DNA of 64,000 nt from Variovorax sp. J22G73 (GCF_030317035.1 NZ_JASZYK010000009.1:186001-250000); one strand, 5' to 3'; shown: positions 1-11,102, counted from the first letter of the stretch. Numbers and translations: made by a program. Notes: generated by a model not told the origin, from the sequence alone.

Positions 1-1091
1 CCGCGCAGCGCGGCGTGAAGGTCGACCTGATGATCGACGGCTTCGGCTCGCCCGACCTCTCGCGCGAGTTCATCGAAGGGCTCACCTCGGTGGGCGTGAA
101 GGTGCGGGTGTTCGACCCCGGTGCGCGCTTCATGGGCCAGCGGCTCAACGTGTTTCGCCGCATGCACCGCAAGATCGTGGTGATCGACGGCGAGCGCGCA
201 TTCGTGGGCGGCATCAACTACTCGGCCGACCACCTGCTCGACTTCGGGCCCAAGGCCAAGCAGGACTACGCGGTGGAGCTGGCAGGCCCCATCGTGGCGG
301 AGATTCATCAGTTCGTGCTGCGCGCCATTGCGCTCGGCGGCAAGGGCGCGGGCTGGTTCCGCCGCCGCCTGAAGCAGGCGCCGCCGGTGGGGCAAAGCCA
401 TGCCGGCGACGCCGACGCGATGTTCGTCACGCGCGACAACCGGCGCCACACCAACGACATCGAGCGGCACTACCGCGCGGCCATTCGCTCGGCCAAGCAC
501 CGCATCGTGATCGCCAACGCGTACTTCTTTCCAGGCTACCGGCTCATCAAGGAGCTGCGGCGCGCCGCGCGCCGTGGGGTGGACGTGCGGCTCATCCTGC
601 AGGGCGAGCCCGACATGCCCATCGTGAAGACGGCCGCGAGCATGCTGTACCACCACCTGATGCACGCGGGCGTGCGCATCTACGAATACTGCGAACGCCC
701 GCTGCACGGCAAGGTCGCGCTCATGGACGACAAGTGGAGCACGGTGGGTTCGAGCAACCTCGACCCGCTGAGCCTGTCGCTCAACCTGGAGTCGAACGTA
801 ATCGTGCGCGACACCGCCTTCAACGGCGTGCTGTGGGAGCGCATGGACCACCTGATGCGCCACAGCTGCAAGCAGATAGAAGCCGCCGACCTCGCCAGCG
901 AATGGAGCGGCTGGCGGCTGGTGCGCAGCTTCTTCGTGTTCCACATCCTGCGCTGGTATCCGGCGCTGCTGGGCCGCCTGCCGCGCCACGTGCCGCGCCT
1001 GACGCTGGCCGAAGCCACCGACCTTGCCAGCCGCCGCGACACCGGCCTGAGCAACCCGACCGGCGGCGCCACGCAGACGGAAGCCGCCTGA
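1..1091 (+). CDS. clsB: Cardiolipin synthase (PLD superfamily, ClsB-type), 5' partial
   Basis: This is the 3' part of a phospholipase D-type cardiolipin synthase, which makes cardiolipin at the inner membrane by phosphatidyl transfer. The frame is open to the left edge (it reads from base 3), so the true start lies outside the window; the GTG at 15 is internal. Two HKD motifs, which together form one active site, are visible: MHRKIVVIDGERAFVGG from about base 160 and LHGKVALMDDKWSTVGSSN from about base 700. The next gene, 55 bp downstream, is a YbhN-type membrane protein, the same order as E. coli clsB(ybhO)-ybhN, which favours ClsB over ClsA. The family call is secure; the subtype rests on this neighbour. 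Confidence 0.9.
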   Translation, partial: AQRGVKVDLMIDGFGSPDLSREFIEGLTSVGVKVRVFDPGARFMGQRLNVFRRMHRKIVVIDGERAFVGGINYSADHLLDFGPKAKQDYAVELAGPIVAEIHQFVLRAIALGGKGAGWFRRRLKQAPPVGQSHAGDADAMFVTRDNRRHTNDIERHYRAAIRSAKHRIVIANAYFFPGYRLIKELRRAARRGVDVRLILQGEPDMPIVKTAASMLYHHLMHAGVRIYEYCERPLHGKVALMDDKWSTVGSSNLDPLSLSLNLESNVIVRDTAFNGVLWERMDHLMRHSCKQIEAADLASEWSGWRLVRSFFVFHILRWYPALLGRLPRHVPRLTLAEATDLASRRDTGLSNPTGGATQTEAA

Positions 1092-1146
1092 ACGGCGGCG
1101 CACGCTGCCCGCGCTGCGACGACCGAATACGGAACAAAGGCTGCAC

Positions 1147-2106
1147 ATGAGCGCGATGGCCCTCTCCCGCACCGCCTGGTGGCCCTGGGCCCGCCGCGCG
1201 GTGGTTTGGGGCTTCTTCGCGCTGATCGCCTGGCTGCTGGTGACGCAGGCGCGCACCATCGACTGGGCCGAGGTGCTGGACGCCATTCGCGCATTGCCCG
1301 CGGCCACGCTGCTGTCGGCGGGCGCGCTGGTGGTCTGCAGCTTCGCGCTGTACAGCACCTACGACCTGCTGGGCCGGCACCTGACCGGGCACCGGCTGGG
1401 CACGGGCACGGTGATGGGCGTCACTTTCATCAGCTACGCCTTCAACCTCAACCTGGGCTCGCTGGTGGGGGGCGTGGCGTTTCGCTACCGGCTGTATTCG
1501 CGCCTGGGTCTGGGCAACGACACCATCACGCGCGTGCTGGGCTTCAGCATGCTGACCAACTGGTTCGGCTACCTGGTGGTGGCGGGCGCGGCCTTCTGCT
1601 TCTGGCCGCTGGCGCTGCCGCCGAGCTGGAAGATCGGCAACGAGGGCCTGCGCGTGCTGGGCGCGGTGCTGCTGATGGTGGCGCTCGCGTACCTGGTGCT
1701 GTGCGCCACGGCCAAGGGGCGCGTGTGGCGCGTGCGCGGCCATGCGTTCAAGACGCCGAGCCTGCCGATGGCGCTGCTGCAGCTGGCGATGTCGTGCGCC
1801 AACTGGTCGCTGATCGGCGGGGTGATCTGGTTCCTGCTGCAGGGCCAGGTCGACTACGTGCACGTGCTCGCGGTGTTGCTGGTGGCGGCTGTGGCCGGCG
1901 TGGTCACGCACGTGCCCGCGGGGCTCGGCGTGCTGGAGGCCGTGTTCGTCGCCCTGCTCGCGCATGCGGTGGCCGAGGCGCAGTTGCTGGGTGCGCTGCT
2001 GGCGTACCGGGGGTTGTATTACCTGCTGCCGCTGGTGGTGGCCACGGTGGGCTACCTGGTGACCGAGGCGCGCGCGAGGCGGCTGCGTGCCGCGTCAGTG
2101 CGCTGA
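1147..2106 (+). CDS. ybhN: YbhN/UPF0104-family polytopic membrane protein
   Basis: A 319-residue inner-membrane protein with about eight hydrophobic segments, resembling the transmembrane flippase-like part of lysylphosphatidylglycerol synthases (UPF0104/YbhN). Family features seen are the GSLVGGVAFRYRLYSRLG stretch near residues 105-122 and VPAGLGVLEAVF near 257-268. It lacks the C-terminal aminoacyl-transfer domain of MprF, so it is unlikely to aminoacylate lipids; a role in phospholipid handling or translocation is an inference. It follows the cardiolipin synthase by 55 bp on the same strand and is probably co-transcribed, as in E. coli ybhPON. Confidence 0.85.
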   Translation: MSAMALSRTAWWPWARRAVVWGFFALIAWLLVTQARTIDWAEVLDAIRALPAATLLSAGALVVCSFALYSTYDLLGRHLTGHRLGTGTVMGVTFISYAFNLNLGSLVGGVAFRYRLYSRLGLGNDTITRVLGFSMLTNWFGYLVVAGAAFCFWPLALPPSWKIGNEGLRVLGAVLLMVALAYLVLCATAKGRVWRVRGHAFKTPSLPMALLQLAMSCANWSLIGGVIWFLLQGQVDYVHVLAVLLVAAVAGVVTHVPAGLGVLEAVFVALLAHAVAEAQLLGALLAYRGLYYLLPLVVATVGYLVTEARARRLRAASVR

Positions 2107-2138
2107 CTGTTGCCGATTTGCGCTGACTTGGGTTGATT

Positions 2139-2714
2139 TCAGAAGTGATACGTGTAGCGCACCCGCAGGAAGGTTTCGCCCGGGTTCGGCTTCTTGATGC
2201 CGGCGTTCGAAAAGTGCTGCACGCGCAGCGACAGCTCGTGCGCGCCGTTCTCGCCGAAGCTGCGCCCCACGCCCAGCACCTCGGTGAACTGGAAGGCGGT
2301 GCTGAAGCTGCGGTCGGGCGTCTTGTAGACGTGGTCCATCACGCTGCCGCCGATGCCGCCTTCGGCGAACCAGGGCGAGCTGCCCGCGCCGAAGCGGTAG
2401 CGCCAGGTGTAGAGGGCGCCGATCTGCGCGTAGTTGCGCGGGCCGTTGTCCAGCGCCGGGGCGTGCCAGTTGCTCACGAACACGTCCCAGTAGCCGGTGA
2501 GCGCGCCCGTGCGCGGGGCGCCGCCCGGCCACCAGGGAAAGGTCATGCCCGCCGTCACCGAGTTGGTGCTGCCCAGTTCGCCGTGCGCGGCGTGGCCGCC
2601 GTCGAAGTAGATGCCGGTGGCGTTGTCCTGGTAGGCGTTGGCTGCCGTGCCCGCCAGCCCGAGCAGGCCAGCCAGCACGGCGGTGCGAAGCGGAACGAGG
2701 TGGGGAATTCTCAT
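2139..2714 (-). CDS. pagL: Lipid A 3-O-deacylase (PagL-type acyloxyacyl hydrolase)
   Basis: An outer-membrane beta-barrel enzyme expected to remove the 3-O acyl chain of lipid A. I start it at the ATG whose complement is 2712-2714, because this places a classic signal peptide first (MRIPHLVPLR, then a hydrophobic stretch ending near AANA, about 27 residues); the open frame extends 30 codons further upstream without such a signal. The C-terminal strand LRVQHFSNAGIKKPNPG carries the catalytic His and Ser of the PagL family (HxSN), and the protein ends in an aromatic Phe (RYTYHF), typical of barrel insertion. At about 191 residues it is a normal PagL length. It is convergent with ybhN, 32 bp apart. 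Confidence 0.85.
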   Translation of the reverse strand: MRIPHLVPLRTAVLAGLLGLAGTAANAYQDNATGIYFDGGHAAHGELGSTNSVTAGMTFPWWPGGAPRTGALTGYWDVFVSNWHAPALDNGPRNYAQIGALYTWRYRFGAGSSPWFAEGGIGGSVMDHVYKTPDRSFSTAFQFTEVLGVGRSFGENGAHELSLRVQHFSNAGIKKPNPGETFLRVRYTYHF

Positions 2715-2920
2715 GATGCGGCTCGTGAATGCATGAAGCGGAATGAAAGCGACATGATTAATTTCTGGCGCGTTCAGCATTCGCTCGGCACGTAATTTCC
2801 ACATCCAAAGGTAGGACTATTGCCTCAACAATGCAGGAATGAAATTGTTGCGCTGCAGCAATTCCGACGTGAGAAGCCTATAGTGGTCCGACCTCCTTTC
2901 AAGCGCCAGCGCACCGCCCC

Positions 2921-3421
2921 ATGTCATCGCTCACCTCCACCGCCAACGCCCTGGCCAACCCGCTCACGCAATGGTTCGACCTGGCGCTCAAGACCCACGA
3001 GATGCTGCTGTCGTCCGGCTCGGTGATCCGCATGCGGACCGAGCGCATCGCCAAGGCCGGGCTCGCGCCCAGCGCGGTCGACCTGGCCGAGTTCCAGCTC
3101 ATGGGCCACGAAAAGCTCGCCGCCGCGAGCGAGTCGGGCATGGCGATGGCCCGGCAATGGCACCACAGCCATGTGTCCCTGGCCAGCCGCGCGTTGCAGC
3201 AGTGGGTGCAGGGCACGACCGCTTTCCTGCTGCTGGCCGGCAGCGTCACGCCGGCGCAGGCCGCGGCGAACGGCGACGCCTTCGTGCAATCGGCCGCGGG
3301 CACGGTCAGCGCGGCGAGCCAGCTGACGGACATGGCGGCGCGCATCGCCAGCGACGGGCTGAAGCCGATTCACGCGGCCGCGACGTCGAACGCGCGCAGG
3401 TTGGCCGAGCTCGAGGCCTGA
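2921..3421 (+). CDS. Phasin-like polyhydroxyalkanoate granule-associated protein
   Basis: A 166-residue mainly helical, Ala-rich soluble protein. The pattern NPLTQWFDLALKTHEMLLS, then RMRTERIAKAG, then repeated amphipathic helices, matches short Burkholderiales proteins annotated as polyhydroxyalkanoate granule-associated phasins, which coat PHA storage granules. There is no signal peptide; the hydrophobic patch TTAFLLLAGSV is too short to be a sure membrane span. It stands alone between pagL and a convergent metallophosphoesterase. No other PHA gene is in the window, so the assignment rests on sequence pattern only; an unrelated helical protein is possible. Confidence 0.6.
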   Translation: MSSLTSTANALANPLTQWFDLALKTHEMLLSSGSVIRMRTERIAKAGLAPSAVDLAEFQLMGHEKLAAASESGMAMARQWHHSHVSLASRALQQWVQGTTAFLLLAGSVTPAQAAANGDAFVQSAAGTVSAASQLTDMAARIASDGLKPIHAAATSNARRLAELEA

Positions 3422-3469
3422 AGAAGGCGAAAGGAAAGCGAGAGAAGGCGAACCGCGGCGAGAAGGCGC

Positions 3470-4657
3470 TCAGCCCTTCGCGGGCACCAGCGTCAGCAAC
3501 GTGATTTCAGAAGGCGCGCCAAAGCGCTTGGGCGGACCCCAGTAGCCGGTGCCCCGGCTCACATACACCCACATGTCGTGCAAGCGGTGCAGCCCCGCCG
3601 TGAAGGGCTGCTGCATGGGCACGAACAGGTTCCACGGAAAGAACTGGCCGCCGTGCGTGTGGCCCGACAGCTGCAGCTGGTAGCCCGCGGCCGCCGCCAG
3701 CGTGGCGCTGCGCGGCTGGTGCGCCAGCAGCACGCGCGTGTGCACCAGCGGCGGTGCGTCGTGCAGCGCCAGGTGCGGGTCGCTGGCGTGCGCGGCATCG
3801 AAGTGGCCGGCGGTGAAGTCGGTCACGCCGGCCAGCACCAGGGCGCTCTCGAACAGCTCTTCGTCGGTCTGCGCGCCGCGCACGTTGCGCGTCTGCAGCA
3901 CCACATGCTCGTTCAGCAGCACCTTCAGGCCGAGGCGGCGCAGCTCGTCGATCCAGGCGTGCGCGCCCGCGTAGTACTCGTGGTTGCCCGTGACCACGAA
4001 GGTGCCGTGGCGTGCGCGCAGGCCGGCCAGCGGCGCGATGTGCTCGCGCAGTTCGGGCACGCTGCCGTCGACCAGGTCGCCGGTGATCGCGATGGTGTCG
4101 GCGCCCAGCCGGTTGACCGCGTCGACGATGCGCTGGATGTACGCGCTCTTGATGGTCGGCCCGACATGGATGTCGCTGAGCTGCGCGATCGTGAAGCCCT
4201 CGAGCGCCTGCGGCAGGCCGGCGATGGGCACTTCGACCCGCTTCACGCTGGCCGTGCGGCGCGCGTTGAGAAAACCGATGGCCGAGGTGGCCGTGGCCAC
4301 CGCCAGCACCGCCAGCGCGCTCCATGGTTTCAGCGTGGCCCACGGCACCTGCACGTTGCCCACGGTGCTGGCCAGCCAGGTGAGCGCCAGGCCCGCGTCG
4401 CGCGCCAGCGTCAGCACGAACATCGACGAGAACCAGCCCATGCTGATCAGGCCGACCCACTTGAGCACGGTGGACAGCGAGGCGTCGCGCGCGATGCTGC
4501 GCGAGAGAAAAGGCAGCGGAATGGTGAACGCCGACACCGCCAGCGCAAGCAGCGCCAGCGGCCACGCGGGCGTGAGCACGGCCAGCGCGGGTAGCAGGCG
4601 CAGCGCGAGGTAGACGTGCAACAGCGCGGTCAAGGCGCTCAGGGGACGGATCGGCAT
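3470..4657 (-). CDS. Membrane-anchored metallophosphoesterase (YkuE/YaeI-like)
   Basis: A calcineurin-like phosphoesterase with an N-terminal membrane region. I choose the ATG at 4657 (MPIRPLSALTALLHVYLALR), just before the first hydrophobic segment; about four hydrophobic stretches precede the catalytic domain. Metal-binding motifs are all present in order: QLSDIHVGP, ITGDLVDGS, VTGNHEYY, LLAHQP and LSGHTHGGQ, with the active site facing one side of the membrane. Relatives of this architecture (YkuE, YaeI) hydrolyse phospholipid or UDP-sugar phosphoesters, but the substrate here cannot be read from sequence. Its 3' end faces the phasin-like gene. Confidence 0.85.
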   Translation of the reverse strand: MPIRPLSALTALLHVYLALRLLPALAVLTPAWPLALLALAVSAFTIPLPFLSRSIARDASLSTVLKWVGLISMGWFSSMFVLTLARDAGLALTWLASTVGNVQVPWATLKPWSALAVLAVATATSAIGFLNARRTASVKRVEVPIAGLPQALEGFTIAQLSDIHVGPTIKSAYIQRIVDAVNRLGADTIAITGDLVDGSVPELREHIAPLAGLRARHGTFVVTGNHEYYAGAHAWIDELRRLGLKVLLNEHVVLQTRNVRGAQTDEELFESALVLAGVTDFTAGHFDAAHASDPHLALHDAPPLVHTRVLLAHQPRSATLAAAAGYQLQLSGHTHGGQFFPWNLFVPMQQPFTAGLHRLHDMWVYVSRGTGYWGPPKRFGAPSEITLLTLVPAKG

Positions 4658-4731
4658 CGGGGCAATGGGATCGGGCACTGCCCGGGATACACCATCTGCA
4701 AGGCGCATGCCGCGCATTCAAGCGCCGCAAC

Positions 4732-4765
4732 CGCTATTTTTTCTATAGCGCGGGGCGCCCGGATA
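4732..4765. repeat. Short intergenic palindromic element (copy A)
   Basis: CGCTAT (4732-4737) and ATAGCG (4745-4750) form an inverted repeat round a T-rich loop, followed by a GGGCGCCCG stretch. A similar arrangement occurs before rsmE (38794-38823), where a GCTA/TAGC hairpin is also followed by GGCGCCCG, and a GCTAT/ATAGC hairpin occurs at 6139-6155. I recall related elements scattered in Comamonadaceae genomes. Confidence 0.45.
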
Positions 4766-4869
4766 GCGGGTGCCGGCGCGCCGCACAGCAGCTCGAACGG
4801 ATGCCGGCCTTCTGCGATGCCGGCGCCCACTTGCGCGCGTTCCTGCCCGGCGATGCGCGCCAAGGCCGC

Positions 4870-5355
4870 TTACTGCACCGTGCGTGTGCCCATCGAGGCC
4901 ATGTCGGTGCCCGCCGGCCACACGAAGTTCGCCTTGGCCGACGCGCCCTCGGGCACGCGCACCTGCTGCTTGAGCACCTGGCCGCCCAGCGTCGCTTCCA
5001 CGTCGTAGTTGCCCGGCTCCAGCCGCGCCACCATGAACGGGCCGCCGGAGGTCACGTTGTCGATCAACGCCACGCCATGGGCGTCGCGCACCGTCACGTG
5101 CACGTTGGCCGCGAAGTCGGCGCTCTTGCCGTCCTTGACGGCGAACTCGAAGGTGGCGGGCCAGCGCGGCGACACCGTTTCCATCAACTGGGCTTCGTCG
5201 CTGCCGATGCCGCCGCTCATGTACTCGACGCCGTGGGACATGTAGATCGGCGGGTTCACCGCCGCCTGGGCCGAGGACAGCGCGCCCAGCAAGACGGCGC
5301 CGCAGAACAGCGCGGCCGCCACGGGCCGCATGCGCGAGGGAAAACGGGAGGTCAT
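4870..5355 (-). CDS. Secreted carboxypeptidase-regulatory-like protein (paralog 1)
   Basis: A small exported protein of 161 residues. The chosen start (ATG at 5355, MTSRFPSRMRPVAAALFCGA) gives a standard signal peptide cleaved near SSAQA; the open frame begins 13 codons earlier without any signal-like feature. The mature part holds NPPIYMSHGVEYMSGG, a DEA-LMETVSPRWPAT block and a C-terminal beta-sandwich-like segment (MVARLEPGNYDVEATLGG) resembling carboxypeptidase regulatory-like/transthyretin-like domains, which are usually binding or structural modules. The next gene on the same strand encodes a clear paralog, so this is a tandem duplication. Function unknown. Confidence 0.75.
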   Translation of the reverse strand: MTSRFPSRMRPVAAALFCGAVLLGALSSAQAAVNPPIYMSHGVEYMSGGIGSDEAQLMETVSPRWPATFEFAVKDGKSADFAANVHVTVRDAHGVALIDNVTSGGPFMVARLEPGNYDVEATLGGQVLKQQVRVPEGASAKANFVWPAGTDMASMGTRTVQ

Positions 5356-5495
5356 GGTCTGGATCCTTTCCTGGTCGACATGGCGAGAAGCCACCGTGCC
5401 ACTGTGCGGGGCGCGACTTAGGAAAGGCTGACCTCGAAAGAAAACAGGCCGCGCCGGGTGGCGGGCCTGTAGCGGGCCTGTGGGGAGCCCAGGGC

Positions 5496-6026
5496 TCAGC
5501 GAACGGCGGCGGTGCTTTGCGCCAGCGTTTGCGGCATCTGCGGCGCCACCGAGGCCATGTCGAAGTTCGACGGCCAGACGAAGGCGGCGCGGGCCGGCAC
5601 GCCGGCAATCACCACCAGCGACTGCGTCAGCGTGAGGCCGCCGAGCGTCACGTTCACGTCATAGGCGCCCGGGTTCAGGCGCGCGAGCATGTAGGGGGAC
5701 TGCGTTTGCACGTCCATCACCACCTGGCCGGTGTATTTCTGGCGGATCTGCACATCGGCCTTGGCGGGAAAGCCGCTTTGCTGCGCGCCCTTGCCGTCGC
5801 TCACGCCGAGCGCGATGGTGGCGGCCCAGCGGGGCGACACCATTTCCATGAACGCGGCCTCGTCACGCGCGGCGCCGCCGCACATGTATTCGATGCCCTG
5901 CGCCACTTGGATGGGCGGGTTGGAGAACGCATGGGCCGGCGTGACCGAAGCCACGGCCCCGAGGAATGCTGCTGTGCCGCTCATTACCAGCGCGGCCAGG
6001 GGCCGGCGGAGACGCGAAGGGTTCAT
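5496..6026 (-). CDS. Secreted carboxypeptidase-regulatory-like protein (paralog 2)
   Basis: A 176-residue exported protein starting MNPSRLRRPLAALVMSG with a signal peptide ending near TPAHA. It shares with the downstream neighbour NPPI at the mature N-terminus, G-EYM-GG, DEA-FME-VSPRW-AT, the GxYDVxxTLGG strand (LARLNPGAYDVNVTLGG) and a FVWP-xxDMAS ending, so the two arose by tandem duplication. The same-strand spacing of 140 bp suggests one transcript or separately tuned expression. No catalytic residues are evident; a periplasmic or surface binding role is only a guess. Confidence 0.75.
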   Translation of the reverse strand: MNPSRLRRPLAALVMSGTAAFLGAVASVTPAHAFSNPPIQVAQGIEYMCGGAARDEAAFMEMVSPRWAATIALGVSDGKGAQQSGFPAKADVQIRQKYTGQVVMDVQTQSPYMLARLNPGAYDVNVTLGGLTLTQSLVVIAGVPARAAFVWPSNFDMASVAPQMPQTLAQSTAAVR

Positions 6027-6367
6027 TGCTGTGTGGTCCTCGATCTTGCGTGACGTGAAATCCGACGAGGATTTTGCTTAGCAAGAGTCGGGCTAGATAT
6101 AGCGTTTACGAGGAACGATCTGCGGTTGCGATTTGAATGCTATTGTTTTCATAGCTGATGACGCCCGTATGACGCCACGTTCGGCTACTTTTGTTAACAG
6201 GCTCCACGGAAACCCTGATCCGGTGGTTTTCGCGTTGTTTTGGCCCGTTTCTGCGCTGCTTTTGCGCCGAAATCTGCAAACGGGCATGGCGCAGGCCTAC
6301 ACCGGTGCATGGGGGCGCGCGATATGAACGGCTGAACAGACACAAACAGCCTCAAGGAGCTTCAGCC
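6027..6367. other. AT-richer intergenic region with a palindromic element
   Basis: This 341 bp gap separates the divergent paralog-2 gene and a small rightward gene and is visibly less GC-rich than its surroundings. It holds the inverted repeat GCTAT-7 nt-ATAGC at 6139-6155 (copy B of the short element) and presumably promoters for both flanking genes. A good ribosome binding site, AAGGAGC, lies at 6354-6360 for the downstream gene. The short open frames in it show no protein-like composition. Confidence 0.5.
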
Positions 6368-6625
6368 ATGACCCTCGAATCGACGATCAACGAGTTCAAG
6401 AAAGTTGACGCCCAGCGCGCCGACTACCCGGGCGAGCACCTCGTGGTGCTGGGCGCGGGCGTGTTGCTGCTGTTGGCGGCGGGGCGCAGCCGCTCGTTCC
6501 TGACGCGGCTGGTAGCCGGCGCCGCCGGTGGCGCGTTGATCGGGCGGGCAGCCAGCGGAACCGGCGGCATCGCCAAGCTGGCGGGTGTGCTGCAAAGCGG
6601 GAGCTCGGCATGGCCGCGGCGCTGA
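6368..6625 (+). CDS. Small hypothetical membrane protein
   Basis: An 85-residue protein that I do not recognise. The ATG at 6368 is preceded by AAGGAGC with good spacing. The N-terminus (TLESTINEFKKVDAQRADYP) is polar; residues about 24-40 (LVVLGAGVLLLLAAG) form one hydrophobic segment, followed by a Gly/Ala-rich stretch that may form a second or a glycine-zipper-like turn. Its 3' end overlaps the next gene by 16 bp, so the two are probably translated together. Function unknown. Confidence 0.6.
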   Translation: MTLESTINEFKKVDAQRADYPGEHLVVLGAGVLLLLAAGRSRSFLTRLVAGAAGGALIGRAASGTGGIAKLAGVLQSGSSAWPRR

Positions 6626-7020
6626 GCGGCGCCCCGCACGCGGCCCCGGGGCCGCAGCGCTACTGGGCGCCCTGCCTGGCAGTGGCGCTGGTGGCGATGT
6701 TTTTCTTCTATGTGGCGCTGACGGACCTGGTGAAGGAAAGCGCGGCGCGCGCGCCCGCCCAGGCTGTCGCCATGCCGGCGGTCGTGCAGGCGCCTTTGTT
6801 GGCGGCTGCCAATGCGGCCGAGTTCACGCCGCCGCCTGCGCGGGTGGTGGCAGCGGTGCCGGCTCGCGTGGCACGGCCGGCGGCGGTGGTGTCCGAGCCC
6901 ATCGTGGCGACGCCTGTCAGGTTCGAGGTGACCAAGTGCGTGACGCCGTCCGGCGAGGCGGAGTACTCCGACGGCGCCTGCTCCGAAGGTGCGCGCGCGA
7001 CGACCTTGCGGCTGCAATGA
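6610..7020 (+). CDS. Single-span membrane protein with DUF4124-like tail
   Basis: A 136-residue protein overlapping the 3' end of the preceding small gene. One transmembrane segment is clear (APCLAVALVAMFFFYVALTD, about residues 20-39), then a long Ala/Pro/Val-rich linker, then a C-terminal segment VTKCVTPSGEAEYSDGAC that resembles the start of DUF4124 domains (Cys, aromatic, YSD, Cys). The arrangement suggests a membrane-tethered periplasmic module that may form a disulfide. Function unknown. It is followed by the triple hairpin array. Confidence 0.6.
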   Translation: MAAALSGAPHAAPGPQRYWAPCLAVALVAMFFFYVALTDLVKESAARAPAQAVAMPAVVQAPLLAAANAAEFTPPPARVVAAVPARVARPAAVVSEPIVATPVRFEVTKCVTPSGEAEYSDGACSEGARATTLRLQ

Positions 7021-7023
7021 GAA

Positions 7024-7110
7024 ACGCCCGGCAATGCCGGGCGCGTCCAACGAAAACGCCCGGCTCTGCCGGGCATGTCCAAAGAAAAAACGCCCGGCTT
7101 TACCGGGCGT
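7024..7110. terminator. Three tandem hairpins between convergent genes
   Basis: Three near-identical inverted repeats of the form ACGCCCGGC-loop-GCCGGGC lie at 7024-7043, 7057-7075 and 7089-7110, at a spacing of about 33 bp, each preceded by an A-rich stretch. The A-rich 5' sides become T-rich tails on the minus strand, which fits termination of gyrB transcripts; the array also separates the rightward small genes. The repeated unit extends beyond the stems (GTCCAA-GAAAA between copies), so it arose by tandem duplication. Confidence 0.7.
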
Positions 7111-7162
7111 TGTGTCTTGGCATCCCGACCGCACGAAGCCGCCGGGCGAACCAATCAATCAA

Positions 7163-9781
<2,619 letters not shown>

Positions 9782-9853
9782 CTATCTCTCACGGCATTCA
9801 CGTGATTTTTCGGGCTCTCAAAAGCTCAATTCGCCGCCTCTTGAAAGCGCAAA

Positions 9854-9871
9854 CCCGCGGAGGGCCGCGGG
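9854..9871 (-). terminator. GC hairpin between dnaN and gyrB
   Basis: CCCGCGG (9854-9860) and CCGCGGG (9865-9871) form a seven-pair stem with a four-base loop. On the minus strand it lies just after dnaN and is followed by a short TTT, so it could be a weak terminator or attenuator that lowers gyrB read-through. The U-tract is poor, hence the low confidence. Confidence 0.4.
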
Positions 9872-9903
9872 CTGTGTGCGCAAGGCGCTTCGGGGTCTGT
9901 CTG

Positions 9904-11010
9904 CTAGATACGCATCGGCATCACGACGTACTTGAAGGATGCGTTCTCGGGGATGGTCAGTAACGCGGAACTGTTGGAGTCCGCCAAGTCGAGCTTGACC
10001 ATGTCCTGGTCCATGTTCGACAGCGCGTCGATCAGGTAGGTCACGTTGAAGCCGATCTCGATGGCGTCGCCGCCGTAGTCGATGTCGAGCTCGTCCTGCG
10101 CTTCTTCCTGCTCGGCGTTGTTCGAGGCGATGCGCAGCGTGCCCGGCTCGATGTTCAGCCGCACGCCCTTGAACTTCTCGCTGGTCAGGATGGCGGTGCG
10201 CTGCAGGCTGGCCAGCAGCGGCGCGCGGCCGAGCGTGACGGTGTTCTTGTGGTTCTTCGGAATGACGCGGTTGTAGTCGGGGAACTTGCCCTCGACCAGC
10301 TTGGTGACGAATTCCATGCCGCCGAAGCTGAACTTGGCCTGGTTGTTGGCGAACTGCATCTCGATGGCGCCTTCGGCGTCGGACAGCAGGCGCTGCATTT
10401 CGAGCACGGTCTTGCGCGGAAGAATGACTTCTTGCCGTGGCACTTCGACGTCGAGCGTGGCCGACGAGAACGCCAGGCGGTGGCCGTCGGTGGCCACCAG
10501 GCTCAGCTGCTTGCCTTCGGCCACGAACAGGATGCCGTTCAGGTAGTAGCGAATGTCGTGCACGGCCATGGCGAACGACACTTGCGAGAGCAAGTCCTTC
10601 AGCGTCTTCTGCGGCACGCTGAACACGGGGCCGAAGTTGGCGGCCTCCTGCACCAGCGGAAAGTCTTCGGCCGGCAGCGATTGCAGCGTGAAGCGGCTCT
10701 TGCCGCCCTTGAGCACGAGCTTGCTGGCGCTCGACTCGAGGCTCACGGTCTGGTCGGCCGGCATGGTGCGCAGGATGTCGATGAGCTTGCGCGCGCCGAT
10801 GGTGGTGGTGAAGTTGCCTTCGTCGCCGCCGAGCTCGGCGGTGGTGCGGATCTGGATCTCGAGGTCGCTGGTGGTCAGCTGAAGCTGGCCGCCGGTCTTG
10901 CGAATCAGCACGTTCGCCAGGATAGGCAGGGTGTGACGCCGCTCGACGATGCCCGCTACCGACTGCAGCGCGGCGAGGACTTTGTCTTGGTTTGCCTTCA
11001 AAACGATCAT
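9904..11010 (-). CDS. dnaN: DNA polymerase III beta subunit (sliding clamp)
   Basis: The 368-residue ring-forming clamp that tethers DNA polymerase III to DNA. The start MIVLKANQDKVLAALQSV and the end FKYVVMPMRI are characteristic, and three clamp repeats are visible along the length (second repeat with the YLNGILF strand, third with GVRLNI). The C-terminal MPMRI peptide forms the protein-docking pocket edge. It lies 92 bp downstream of dnaA on the same strand, the usual order next to the origin, and is likely co-transcribed with dnaA. Confidence 0.98.
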   Translation of the reverse strand: MIVLKANQDKVLAALQSVAGIVERRHTLPILANVLIRKTGGQLQLTTSDLEIQIRTTAELGGDEGNFTTTIGARKLIDILRTMPADQTVSLESSASKLVLKGGKSRFTLQSLPAEDFPLVQEAANFGPVFSVPQKTLKDLLSQVSFAMAVHDIRYYLNGILFVAEGKQLSLVATDGHRLAFSSATLDVEVPRQEVILPRKTVLEMQRLLSDAEGAIEMQFANNQAKFSFGGMEFVTKLVEGKFPDYNRVIPKNHKNTVTLGRAPLLASLQRTAILTSEKFKGVRLNIEPGTLRIASNNAEQEEAQDELDIDYGGDAIEIGFNVTYLIDALSNMDQDMVKLDLADSNSSALLTIPENASFKYVVMPMRI

Positions 11011-11102
11011 GTCTTCTTCCTCTTCTCTATCTCTTTGAATCAGCTTGTAAGAACGCCATTCTCCGCTGTCGCGAGGGGCGTTCCTGATGACATCCGGCTT
11101 CT

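Noticed and set aside
2842-2884. Sigma-70 promoter before the phasin-like gene (TTGTTG and TATAGT)
   Set aside because: The hexamers are 28 bp apart, too far for a normal promoter.
6093-6345. Short open frames in the AT-richer gap
   Set aside because: They overlap each other on both strands, lack ribosome sites and have no protein-like pattern.
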